This document shows, in pieces, positions 34,510-42,988 of a DNA stretch of 64,000 nucleotides. Position 1 is the stretch's first letter, and every line of letters begins with the position of its first letter. This DNA is from DASYKT01 sp035995185. GTDB lineage: Bacteria; Acidobacteriota; Blastocatellia; Pyrinomonadales; Pyrinomonadaceae. The stretch spans positions 122,973 to 186,972 of the forward strand of contig DASYKT010000042.1 of assembly GCA_035995185.1 (NCBI GenBank). Reading direction: 5' to 3'. A model generated the notes under the pieces. It had not been told where the DNA came from. It saw nothing but the letters and a program-made list of their open reading frames with translations, and did no database searches. The position numbers and the translations under genes were made by a program.

Positions 34510-35937
34510 CTAATTCCTGCTTTTTTTGAGTTTTTCGATCTGCTTTGCCAGGGCCGGCAATAGCAAATTTACGTTTTCTATTTCGGTCTTATTATAGACC
34601 GGATCGGCTAAAGAGAGAAACTTTTTATAGTTGACCATTGCTTCCGGATATCTTTTTGTCGAATCGTAAGCGATACCGAGGAAATAATAGCCGATCGGCA
34701 GCTCGGGTTTCTTTTCCGTCAGCCATTCAAACTCCGGGATGGCTTCGGGGTAGCGTTTGAGTTCGAAAAGGGCGGTCGCCAGATTTGCGTGAGCGGCATA
34801 ATTTTCGGGGGCGGCGCTGATCACTCTCCGCAATAGCTGGATCGCCGTCTCGAATTGTCTGGATTGGACCAGCGCGCCGGCGTAGCCGATCACGTGATTG
34901 AGATTATTCGGTTCCAAATCCGCTGCCTGGCGGCAGGCATCGAGGGATTTCGCGGGAGCGCTCTGACGCGCGGCGATACATAACCGCGCCAGCGCGGAAA
35001 CATTCTTCGGGTCGGCGGCAATAAGTTTTTCCAGCTCCGCAATGTTTTCCTCCGCGTTAGAACCGGCCGCGACGATCGCCTGCCGGACCTCTTTATAAGT
35101 CGAGGATTGCTTGATGCCGTCATCCATTGAGTCAAGAAGCTTTAAGGCTTCATCCGTATTTCCCGCCGCCGCCAAAGCGCGGGCGCGGAGAAGTTTTCCT
35201 GGCGCATATTGAGGAGTGAGTTTTAAGATCGCCTCCGCGTCGCTCAAAGCCGCACCCGGATCTCCCAAACCCAGCGATGCTTCGGCGTGCTCCTGCAGCG
35301 CGGAAATACTTTTCGGATCGATAGCAAGCGCTTTACCGGCGCTTATTCCGGCATTCGCAAAATCGCCCAGCGCTCTTTCCACCGCGGCGCGCGCGACCCA
35401 GACCATCGCGGGCGGGCGCATTTTCCCGGTCAGCGCCAGCAGCCGCGCGAGCAGGTTTTTCAAAACATCCGGTGACGCTTTTGTTTTTAGATAAAGTTCG
35501 GTCAAGGCGGCCAGAGCCGGGAAGTTTTGCTCGTCGAGTTTGAGGGCGGCCGTCAGCAGTTTTTCCGCCTCGGGAAATTTTCCCACCTTGATCAGAAGAG
35601 AGCCCAGGCTGCTCATCGGCGGTGTCCATTGCGGGCGTAATTCCAGCGCCCGGCGAAATGAGGTTTCCGCTTCCTCTAACCGGTTCAGCGAAACCAATAC
35701 CGTGCCTTTTTGAAATTCTGCCTCGGGAAATTCGGGAGCGAGCTCGAGCGCTTCGTTATAAAGTTCCAGGGCCTTTTTCAGGTCGCCTTTCTCGTGCGCA
35801 TCCTGGCCCTGCTGGAAAAGTTTGACCGGGTCTTTTTCATCTTCGTCATCCTGGGCAAAGCAGGGTGCGGTGATGAATAACATTACCGATAAGATAAGAG
35901 TTATGTTTGAAAGATACTGGCGGACAGCTAAGGTCAT
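34510..35937 (-). CDS. Exported TPR-repeat protein
   Basis: A 475-residue protein with a signal peptide (1-29, ending CFAQ), an acidic DDEDEKD spacer, and about ten tetratricopeptide repeats filling residues 38-450. Examples are AHEKGDLKKALELYNEALEL and YYFLGIAYDSTKRYPEAMVN. It is expected in the periplasm or attached to the outer membrane as a scaffold. It is first in a two-gene operon with the helical exported protein downstream. Upstream lies a cluster of GC-rich hairpins. Confidence 0.85.
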   Translation of the reverse strand: MTLAVRQYLSNITLILSVMLFITAPCFAQDDEDEKDPVKLFQQGQDAHEKGDLKKALELYNEALELAPEFPEAEFQKGTVLVSLNRLEEAETSFRRALELRPQWTPPMSSLGSLLIKVGKFPEAEKLLTAALKLDEQNFPALAALTELYLKTKASPDVLKNLLARLLALTGKMRPPAMVWVARAAVERALGDFANAGISAGKALAIDPKSISALQEHAEASLGLGDPGAALSDAEAILKLTPQYAPGKLLRARALAAAGNTDEALKLLDSMDDGIKQSSTYKEVRQAIVAAGSNAEENIAELEKLIAADPKNVSALARLCIAARQSAPAKSLDACRQAADLEPNNLNHVIGYAGALVQSRQFETAIQLLRRVISAAPENYAAHANLATALFELKRYPEAIPEFEWLTEKKPELPIGYYFLGIAYDSTKRYPEAMVNYKKFLSLADPVYNKTEIENVNLLLPALAKQIEKLKKSRN

Positions 35938-35973
35938 AATACTTTTATCCGTATTTTACATAATAAAATCAAT

Positions 35974-36069
35974 TTGTAGCGCCGCCGTCTCGGCGGCTGT
36001 CCTGACGACGTCCCGCCGTCAGGTTTGGCGCGGGCGGGACGCCCCCGCTACAGCCAGCGGGACGCTGGC
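35974..36069. repeat. Four consecutive GC-rich palindromes
   Basis: Hairpins follow one another at 35981-35997 (GCCGCC-GTCTC-GGCGGC), 36001-36023 (CCTGACG/CGTCAGG), 36030-36048 (GCGGG/CCCGC) and 36053-36069 (GCCAGC-GGGAC-GCTGGC). TGTAGCG at 35975 pairs with CGCTACA at 36046. The remaining part of the gap to gdhA (36070-36372) is AT-rich, holds no gene, and probably contains the gdhA promoter. Confidence 0.85.
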
Positions 36070-36372
36070 GTTACATTTGCGGACAAGTTGCGCCAAAGAC
36101 AGGCTTTGGGATAACATCTCGTTAGGCTTTATAACTTAATAATCTATTATTTACGAACAAATGTCGGAAATAATCTTCAATCGATCAAAACTCGCATGCC
36201 CACCTGTCACAAAAGGCCTTTACTCGATGTGTTTTGATGCAATAATCATAATAGATGTTGGTTGTGAGAATATTTCAAGCGCGCCGTGTTAAGGTGCGGC
36301 AGGGAATATTTTAAAAGCTTACCGGAAAAGAATTATTAGATAAGAATATTTGAGAATTTTGGGAGAAATGTA

Positions 36373-37662
36373 ATGGCAAATGCAACGGGCCTGGAAGCGG
36401 CACACGTTTTAAGCAGCGACGAAAGAAATCCGTTCGAGGCGATGAGGCAGCGGTTCGACCGCGCCGCCAAGCTCTTGAATCTGGAAGAAGATCTTTATAA
36501 GGTCATGATCGTTCCCAGCCGCGAGATCAAGGTTTATATTCCGATAAGAATGGATTCGGGACATATCGAGGTTTTCGAAGGATACCGCGTTCAGCACAAT
36601 TTCGCGCGCGGCCCGGCCAAGGGAGGTATCCGCTACGATCCGAATGTCAGCCTCGACGAGGTAAAGGCGCTCTCGGCGTGGATGACCTGGAAATGTGCGG
36701 TCGTAAACGTTCCGTTCGGCGGCGCCAAGGGAGGCATCATCTGCAATCCGCAGCAGATGTCGATCGGCGAACTTGAAAGGCTGACCCGCCGCTATACCGC
36801 GGAATTGATCGATTTCATCGGGCCGGACAAAGACGTGCCGGCGCCCGATATGAATACCAACGAGCAGACGATGGCCTGGATCATGGATACCTACTCCATG
36901 CACGCGCGCCATACCGTCAATGCCGTGGTGACCGGCAAACCCATCGGCCTCGGAGGTTCGCAGGGACGGCGCGAGGCCACCGGACGCGGCGTGTTGTTCT
37001 GCGTCAACGAAGCCATCAAGCGTTTTGACCTGACGCCGGACAAGACCACCGTCGTGGTGCAGGGTTCGGGAAACGTCGGGGGCATCGGCGCCGAACTGAT
37101 GCATGACCTCGGCTACAAGGTGATCGCCATCTCGGATGTCAGCGGCGGGATCCATAACTCGCACGGCATCGATATTCCCAAGGCGCTGAAACATTTACGC
37201 GCCACCAAATCTTTTGACGGCCTGGAAGGGGTAGAAACGATCGGCAATGAAGAGCTGCTCGAACTGGATTGCGACGTTTTGGCGCCTTGCGCGACCGAAA
37301 ACCAGATCACCAAGGCAAATGCCGGCCGCCTCAAATGCAAAATACTGGCGGAAGGCGCAAACGGGCCTACTACATCCAATGCCGACAGCATTTTGCACGA
37401 AAAAGGGACGTTCGTTATTCCGGACATCCTCGCAAATGCCGGCGGCGTGACCGTCTCATACTTTGAATGGGTGCAGGACAGAATGGGTTTTTTCTGGAGC
37501 GAAGACGAAGTAAATCAAAGACTTGAAGAAAAAATGGTGTCCAGTTTCCATGAAGTGGTCAGCTATGCGGAAAAGCATAGTGTCGATATGAGGACCGCGT
37601 CGTACATGCTGGCTATTGACCGCGTTGCTTACGATACCCGAATGCGCGGGATATATGCTTAA
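36373..37662 (+). CDS. gdhA: Glutamate dehydrogenase (Glu/Leu/Phe/Val family)
   Basis: A 429-residue enzyme that interconverts glutamate and 2-oxoglutarate plus ammonia. The substrate-binding lysines lie in FARGPAKGGIRY and VPFGGAKGGI, the catalytic Asp region in DVPAPDMNTNEQTMAW, and the Rossmann motif is GSGNVGG near residue 237. The length and the VPAPDMNT motif fit the hexameric NAD-type GDH group well. GGGAGAAATGTA precedes the ATG. With glnE nearby it links carbon and nitrogen metabolism, although they are not in one operon. Confidence 0.92.
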   Translation: MANATGLEAAHVLSSDERNPFEAMRQRFDRAAKLLNLEEDLYKVMIVPSREIKVYIPIRMDSGHIEVFEGYRVQHNFARGPAKGGIRYDPNVSLDEVKALSAWMTWKCAVVNVPFGGAKGGIICNPQQMSIGELERLTRRYTAELIDFIGPDKDVPAPDMNTNEQTMAWIMDTYSMHARHTVNAVVTGKPIGLGGSQGRREATGRGVLFCVNEAIKRFDLTPDKTTVVVQGSGNVGGIGAELMHDLGYKVIAISDVSGGIHNSHGIDIPKALKHLRATKSFDGLEGVETIGNEELLELDCDVLAPCATENQITKANAGRLKCKILAEGANGPTTSNADSILHEKGTFVIPDILANAGGVTVSYFEWVQDRMGFFWSEDEVNQRLEEKMVSSFHEVVSYAEKHSVDMRTASYMLAIDRVAYDTRMRGIYA

Positions 37663-37724
37663 AAAACAGCTCTTTAAATGTTGCATATAATGATGAAAAC
37701 GCTTGATTTTCATATAAATATAAA

Positions 37725-37747
37725 GTAACCTTAGTTACTGAGGTTAC
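37725..37747 (+). terminator. Hairpin after gdhA
   Basis: GTAACCT and AGGTTAC form a perfect 7-bp stem with a 9-nt loop, about 60 bases after the gdhA stop. The following GCATTTGTTGATTTTCTTT is only moderately T-rich, so termination is likely but not certain. Confidence 0.5.
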
Positions 37748-37782
37748 GCATTTGTTGATTTTCTTTGGTTTAAATGTCTTGT

Positions 37783-37811
37783 TTGACATTTCAAGCGTAT
37801 TCTCATATATG
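37783..37811 (+). promoter_or_regulatory. Strong sigma-70 promoter of the outer-membrane protein gene
   Basis: TTGACA (37783-37788) and TATATG (37806-37811) are separated by exactly 17 bases. This predicts a leader of about 165 nt that includes an AGCCGT/ACGGCT stem (37852-37884). A perfect TATAAT at 37884-37889, with a weak -35, could be a second start. Confidence 0.65.
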
Positions 37812-37983
37812 TAGTTTTATAACAAAAGTTGCCTGAAAGTGTTTTTATTTAAGCCGTTTAGCTTATCTCATTCGGGTGACGGCTATAATTGAAGAGTAGC
37901 CGGGTTATTATTGCAGTTTAATTCTTACCTAAGCTACCCAACTAAAATTGTAATTTATGAATTTTATTCGCCGGAGGAATGTG

Positions 37984-40371
37984 ATGAAACTCGCGAAACA
38001 AGCGCTAGCTTTAGCGCTCACTATGTTTACACTGGTTTGGGTGGGATCGGCTCAGACTCCGAGGTCGGAGAATGACCCCAGAAATATCGCCCCGACTGTC
38101 GGTACGGGAGGTCCCGTAGGCGGCCCTACAGGTCTTTTTACCGTTTATGACGGACAAACTCTTCGCCGGGGAGAATACACGTTCAGTATTGCTTACAGCA
38201 ATTTTGACCGTGATCCTGGCAATGTCGATATCGTCGAAGTGCCGATCAGCTTCCAGATCGGTGTGAGTGATCACCTTGAGCTTTTCTTTAACACGGATGC
38301 ATACCGTGCGATGAAGGTGAATTCGCCACTGAATCTGTCGGGTTTCAGGCTGCCAAATTCCCAGTTGGTCGTTCCTATTAACGGCTTTCCACAACTGGCG
38401 GTTCCGGGAGCTATCATTATTGCGCCGTTGGGAATACCTAACCTTCAGGGACAGGGTATTTTCCGCCCGGACGGCAGACAGCCTTTCCTGCAGTATCCGT
38501 ACATCGGCGGCTTCGCCGGACAATACGGCCCGTTTGTCACCTCGGTTGGTAACCCGATCGACAGTGGCAACGGCGCGGCTCAGTTCCCGGGCGTAGGTTC
38601 GCCCGCGGGCAGTATCCTGCCTGGCCTTTATTGGGGAACGGTCGCTTTGAACCCGAGCGGAGTGGCTCCGATGGTGTTCACCAATTCGCCGGCTTATTTG
38701 CCGGATGCCCCGTTCCTTAATCGCCACTACGGTGAAACTGCTTTCAGCACCTTCACCGCCGGTGCGAAATGGAGATGGACCGGCCCGAACAATCCGGTCG
38801 GCGTGGGTATTATTCCTTTCTACCGCTGGTATGCCGATAGAGCCGGCAGCCTGGGCGGATTTAACCAGTTGCAGAGAGGTTCCAGCCCCGGTGGAAACCG
38901 CGGTGACGTCGGCGTCTACTTCTTTGCCGATGCTCGCCTGAGAAAATGGCTCAACCTTTCTTCGAACGTTGGCTTTATTCACAACAGCAGCGTGAAAGCT
39001 AAATACCCGACGGGAACTTTCACTTTGCTTGACAGACCCGATGAACTGCAGACCGCTATCGGTCTCGATTTCCCGGTCAATAAGTTTTTCCAGCCGATCG
39101 GTGAAATTCGCCAGACCTGGTATGTGGGCGGTCGTACGCCGAACGCTCTGGAAAACAATCCTCTGGATGCCTTGGTAGGTTTCCGCATTTTCCCGACTCG
39201 CTGGATGAGTCTTGGATTTGCGTATCGCTACAATGCTAACGAGCAGGATTTCGAAGCCTTTGATGACACGACGACTTCATCTGTGGTTATCGTGCGTCCG
39301 GCTAACCCGACTGCGGGTATCCCGGCGTCACAGACGATCACTACCACGTTTAACTTCCAGGATCTGCAGGGTATCTTCCCGTTCTCGACCGACCCGCATG
39401 GATATATTTTCCAGGCGACGATCGGAAGACGCAACGCTCGTGGAACCCCGGCCGTTCTTAACAAACCGGCTGACGTAACCGGTCTGGAAGTCGGCGATAC
39501 GGAAGTCACCCTCGGATGCCCTCCGGGCAAGATCGTGGGCTCGGGCTGCGCCGAATCATCTTCGGTCAGCGTGAGAACTTCAGCGGCCGATCCGGAAAAT
39601 GACACTCTGATCTACAACTACACCGTTTCCGGTGGACGTATCGTGGGCCAGGGCGCCAATGTGAATTGGGACCTCGCAGGTGTGAGACCCGGAACCTATA
39701 CGATCACTGCCGGCGTCGATGACGGCTGCGGTGTATGCGGCAAAACGCAGACCAAGACCATCACGGTCAAGGAATGCACCAGCTGCGAAGAGCCGAAGTG
39801 CGAATGCCCGACGGTTTCAGTTACCGGACCGAGTTCCGCAGTTGAGTCAGGCCAGGATATGGTCTTCACCGCTAACGTTAGCGGCGGCACCAACTGTAAC
39901 CCGACCTATAACTGGAGCGTTTCCGCCGGCACGATCTCGAGCGGACAGGGAACCCCGGTCATTCACGTAAGCACCGCCGGGCTGCCTAACCAGAGCAACG
40001 TTACGGCTACGGTTGACGTAGGCGGCTGTTGCCCGGGTTGCCCGACGACGGCTTCGGAAACCGGTTCAGTCGTTAAGCAGGGACCGATCAAGACCGATGA
40101 TTTTGCGGACCTTCCGCACGATCAGGTCAGAGCGCGTCTCGACAACTTCTTTGTCGAACTGCAGAATGACCCGAGTTCACACGGTTACATCATCTACTAC
40201 GGCCCGGCCGGCAAGAAGAAGAACGATCTGGTGAAATTGTTTAACAACCATATCGCCTTCCGTAAATTCGACGCCAGCCGCATTACGATAGTCGATGGCG
40301 GCGCCGGAGACGGCACGATCAGGACGACCCTGTGGAGAGTGCCTGCCGGTGCAGATAACCCAACTCCGTAA
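37984..40371 (+). CDS. Outer-membrane protein with beta-barrel, Ig-like and OmpA-like parts
   Basis: A 795-residue protein, probably abundant. The ATG has GGAGG at ideal spacing and a consensus promoter lies upstream. After the signal peptide (ending GSAQ), residues about 25-510 look like a porin-like or transporter-like beta-barrel. Two PKD/Ig-like domains follow (about 515-610 and 620-700), each with several cysteines (for example GCGVCGK, CTSCEEPKCECP, CCPGCP). The last 90 residues (RLDNFFVELQNDPSSHGYIIYYG) resemble an OmpA-like peptidoglycan-binding domain variant. It probably links the outer membrane to the wall. It ends in a terminator. Confidence 0.75.
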   Translation: MKLAKQALALALTMFTLVWVGSAQTPRSENDPRNIAPTVGTGGPVGGPTGLFTVYDGQTLRRGEYTFSIAYSNFDRDPGNVDIVEVPISFQIGVSDHLELFFNTDAYRAMKVNSPLNLSGFRLPNSQLVVPINGFPQLAVPGAIIIAPLGIPNLQGQGIFRPDGRQPFLQYPYIGGFAGQYGPFVTSVGNPIDSGNGAAQFPGVGSPAGSILPGLYWGTVALNPSGVAPMVFTNSPAYLPDAPFLNRHYGETAFSTFTAGAKWRWTGPNNPVGVGIIPFYRWYADRAGSLGGFNQLQRGSSPGGNRGDVGVYFFADARLRKWLNLSSNVGFIHNSSVKAKYPTGTFTLLDRPDELQTAIGLDFPVNKFFQPIGEIRQTWYVGGRTPNALENNPLDALVGFRIFPTRWMSLGFAYRYNANEQDFEAFDDTTTSSVVIVRPANPTAGIPASQTITTTFNFQDLQGIFPFSTDPHGYIFQATIGRRNARGTPAVLNKPADVTGLEVGDTEVTLGCPPGKIVGSGCAESSSVSVRTSAADPENDTLIYNYTVSGGRIVGQGANVNWDLAGVRPGTYTITAGVDDGCGVCGKTQTKTITVKECTSCEEPKCECPTVSVTGPSSAVESGQDMVFTANVSGGTNCNPTYNWSVSAGTISSGQGTPVIHVSTAGLPNQSNVTATVDVGGCCPGCPTTASETGSVVKQGPIKTDDFADLPHDQVRARLDNFFVELQNDPSSHGYIIYYGPAGKKKNDLVKLFNNHIAFRKFDASRITIVDGGAGDGTIRTTLWRVPAGADNPTP

Positions 40372-40412
40372 AGGACTTAACGCCTTCTGCCGCGGCAGTC
40401 AGGCATAGATAA

Positions 40413-40453
40413 AAATGAACCGCTCTTGGAAAAGGGCGGTTCATTTTGTTTTT
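40413..40453 (+). terminator. Intrinsic terminator
   Basis: AAATGAACCGC (40413-40423) pairs perfectly with GCGGTTCATTT (40436-40446). It is followed by TGTTTTTT. The remaining stretch to 40649 shows no gene. Confidence 0.9.
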
Positions 40454-40649
40454 TACTTTATTTTTTTGAAATTTCTTATTAGAATAACAATGGTCCTAGT
40501 GTCCTGCTCCCAAACGGCGTATCGCCAATGTCTAATGTTTTAAGGCTTTTTTCGGACAACAATCACCATCTATGGGTCATCAGATAATTGTCCGTCAATG
40601 GCCCTGAGTTATAACTTCTAAAGCGGAACTTCCGAGATAAAATCGTCCT

Positions 40650-42932
40650 ATGAAATCAAGAAATACAACTACACTTATGAGCAAGATGGCGCCGGGTCTT
40701 TTATTCGGCTGCCTGGTCTTTCTCGCTCCTTCAGTTCTCAGTGCGCAAACCGAGGTTAACACTCCTTCGCAGGCCGAGCCGGTGGTCGAAACCACGACGG
40801 CCCCCGCGCCCCCTGTGGCTGCGGCGGAGGCGGTTGCCATCAAGCCGATTCTTATTATCCCCGATGCCATGATAGAGCCGGATACGGCGAAATTTACCAG
40901 CTGGCAATCGATGGGCCCGAGCGGCGGCGATATTCGCACCGTCACGATCGACCCGAAAAATAAAAATAACATTTACGTCAGCACCCTGGACAGCCAGGTT
41001 TATGGTTCGCGCGACGGGGGAAGGAACTGGCGGCTGCTGGCCACCTTTAGCCGGCCGCAGGTCATTCTCGACGATATCATTATCGACAGCCGCGATTCGC
41101 GGGTGATCTATGTTTCCGGCCATCGCCATAAAGAACCGGGAGGCTTTTTCAAGTCCACGGATAGCGGAATGACCTGGAAAGAATCAAAAGATCTCAGAAA
41201 TGAAGCCGTGCAGGCGCTGGCGCAATCGCCCTCCAGCCCGAACATATTGCTGGCCGGGACCGTAAACGGAGTTTTTCGCTCAACGGACTCCGGCGATTCA
41301 TGGCAAAAGATCGCTTCCGCCACGCTGCCGCTCGATAATGATTCGATCGCTATCGACCCCAATGATGCTAATACCATTTATGTCGGAACATGGTGGCGGG
41401 CTTACAAAACCACCGACGGCGGCGCAAACTGGCGGCTGATCAAAAACGGCATGATCGACGATTCCGATGTTTTTGCCATCGATATCGATCCGCGCAATCC
41501 CAATCATATGTATGCTTCGGCCTGCAGCGGTATTTACGAATCTTTTAATAAGGGGGAAAGATGGGACAAGGCCCAGGGTATTCCTTCGGCTTCGCGCCGC
41601 ACGCGCGCCATCAAGTTTCACCCGACGCTGGCCGGAACGGTTCTGGCCGGCACCACGGAAGGCTTCTGGATGACGTCCGGCGTCGGCTGGTCACTTACGA
41701 CCAGTAAAGCTTTGGAAATAAATTCGATCGCCGTTCACCCCGAAGAACCGAATAAAATATATATCGCGACCAACAATTACGGCTTGATGGTTTCCAATGA
41801 CGGCGGCAGAAATTTTGCCCAGTCAAACGGTAATTTTACCAGCCGCATGATGCTTTCCATCGTGCCCGATATCGAGCGGTCGAATCGTTTCTACGCGACG
41901 ACCAATAACACGGCGGGTGGCGGCGGATTTGTTTTTGTCAGCGATGACGGCGGCCAGAGCTGGATCCCGTCGATGAGAAATCTCGTGGCGAATAACGATG
42001 TCCCGATCACGATGCTGCAGGATAAGGTTAATCCCAACCTTATCTATTTGGGTTCCAATTCCGGCATCTTCCGGTCGATCGACCGCGGGGCTTCGTGGAC
42101 GAAGGTAGCGGCCAAACCCGCGCCGAAAGGAAAAGTAACTTACAAAAAGGTCGGTAAAAAGATGGTGGCGGTCAAGCCTCCTCCGCCCGATCCCAAAAAG
42201 ATCTCCGCCCTGGGAGAGAGGATAAACGCTCTCGCCTATACCGATGACGGTAAGAACGGCATCTATGCCGCGACGGAAAGCGGCCTCTATCGCACATACA
42301 ATATCGACACCGGATGGGAGAGGGTCTGGCAGCAATCGGTCCCCAACCCGGCCAATCCGAAAGTGAATGTGACGGAGAGGGTCTTTGTCATCACCGTTTC
42401 ACCGGCCGACTCGAACCACTTGTGGATGGGTACTTCGCGCTCCGGGCTGTTAAGATCGAATGACGCCGGCGCCACCTGGACCACCGTCACCGATGTTCCT
42501 TCGTTGGCCCCGATCAGCGCGATCGACATACCGGCCAGCCGGCCTGACTATATCTATGTCGGCACTACCCAGACGCTTTACTTAAGCCGCGATGGAGGGC
42601 AAAAGTGGAGCAGACGCGGGGGAAATCTGCCGTTGGGCAATTTCGCCAGCATTCTGGTCAACCCGCACAAACCGGACGAAGTTTTTGTCGCCAGCGCGCT
42701 GGAAAACAACGGCGGCATCTATCAATCTCAGAACGCCGGGATGAACTGGAAGCGGATCGATTCCAAGGATTGGGCTCTTCCGACCGCGCGCATCTGGACC
42801 ATGACCTTTGATCCGAAGAATGCGGACCGGATCTTTGTCGGAACGCACTCTTCCGGTATCTACCGGATCGAACGGAGTTCGATGGCGAGCGCCGCCGGAG
42901 AAACCCGGGAACGTTCAGCCGGCACCCCGTAA
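40650..42932 (+). CDS. Exported BNR/sortilin-like repeat protein
   Basis: A 760-residue exported protein. After a signal peptide (to about residue 33) and a Pro/Ala-rich spacer, residues 80-745 are a beta-propeller of BNR/Asp-box repeats, with recurrent S-x-D-G-G-x-x-W patterns (SRDGGRNWRLL, STDSGMTWKE, SDDGGQSWIPS, SRDGGQKWSRR). Similar propellers occur in Ycf48-like assembly factors, sortilin/VPS10 and xyloglucanases. Without catalytic clues I call it a repeat protein, not a glycosidase. The Pro/Lys insertion near residue 485 is a loop. A terminator follows. Confidence 0.8.
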   Translation: MKSRNTTTLMSKMAPGLLFGCLVFLAPSVLSAQTEVNTPSQAEPVVETTTAPAPPVAAAEAVAIKPILIIPDAMIEPDTAKFTSWQSMGPSGGDIRTVTIDPKNKNNIYVSTLDSQVYGSRDGGRNWRLLATFSRPQVILDDIIIDSRDSRVIYVSGHRHKEPGGFFKSTDSGMTWKESKDLRNEAVQALAQSPSSPNILLAGTVNGVFRSTDSGDSWQKIASATLPLDNDSIAIDPNDANTIYVGTWWRAYKTTDGGANWRLIKNGMIDDSDVFAIDIDPRNPNHMYASACSGIYESFNKGERWDKAQGIPSASRRTRAIKFHPTLAGTVLAGTTEGFWMTSGVGWSLTTSKALEINSIAVHPEEPNKIYIATNNYGLMVSNDGGRNFAQSNGNFTSRMMLSIVPDIERSNRFYATTNNTAGGGGFVFVSDDGGQSWIPSMRNLVANNDVPITMLQDKVNPNLIYLGSNSGIFRSIDRGASWTKVAAKPAPKGKVTYKKVGKKMVAVKPPPPDPKKISALGERINALAYTDDGKNGIYAATESGLYRTYNIDTGWERVWQQSVPNPANPKVNVTERVFVITVSPADSNHLWMGTSRSGLLRSNDAGATWTTVTDVPSLAPISAIDIPASRPDYIYVGTTQTLYLSRDGGQKWSRRGGNLPLGNFASILVNPHKPDEVFVASALENNGGIYQSQNAGMNWKRIDSKDWALPTARIWTMTFDPKNADRIFVGTHSSGIYRIERSSMASAAGETRERSAGTP

Positions 42933-42960
42933 TGTAAAGGCTATGTGTATGAGCAAGAAA

Positions 42961-42988
42961 GGGCAGGGTTAAACCCTGTCCTTTTTTT
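42961..42988 (+). terminator. Intrinsic terminator, overlapping the convergent gene's end
   Basis: GGGCAGGGT pairs with ACCCTGTCC around two A, followed by seven T. The T-run overlaps the stop codon of the leftward lytic transglycosylase gene. Confidence 0.85.

Noticed and set aside
38011..38982. A 323-codon open frame on the minus strand inside the outer-membrane protein gene
   Set aside because: The plus-strand gene has a consensus promoter, a strong RBS, a signal peptide and recognisable domains; the minus frame is Arg-rich without motifs, typical of a shadow.
40650..42932. A sialidase or xyloglucanase
   Set aside because: Asp-box repeats are present, but no catalytic residues of those families could be identified.
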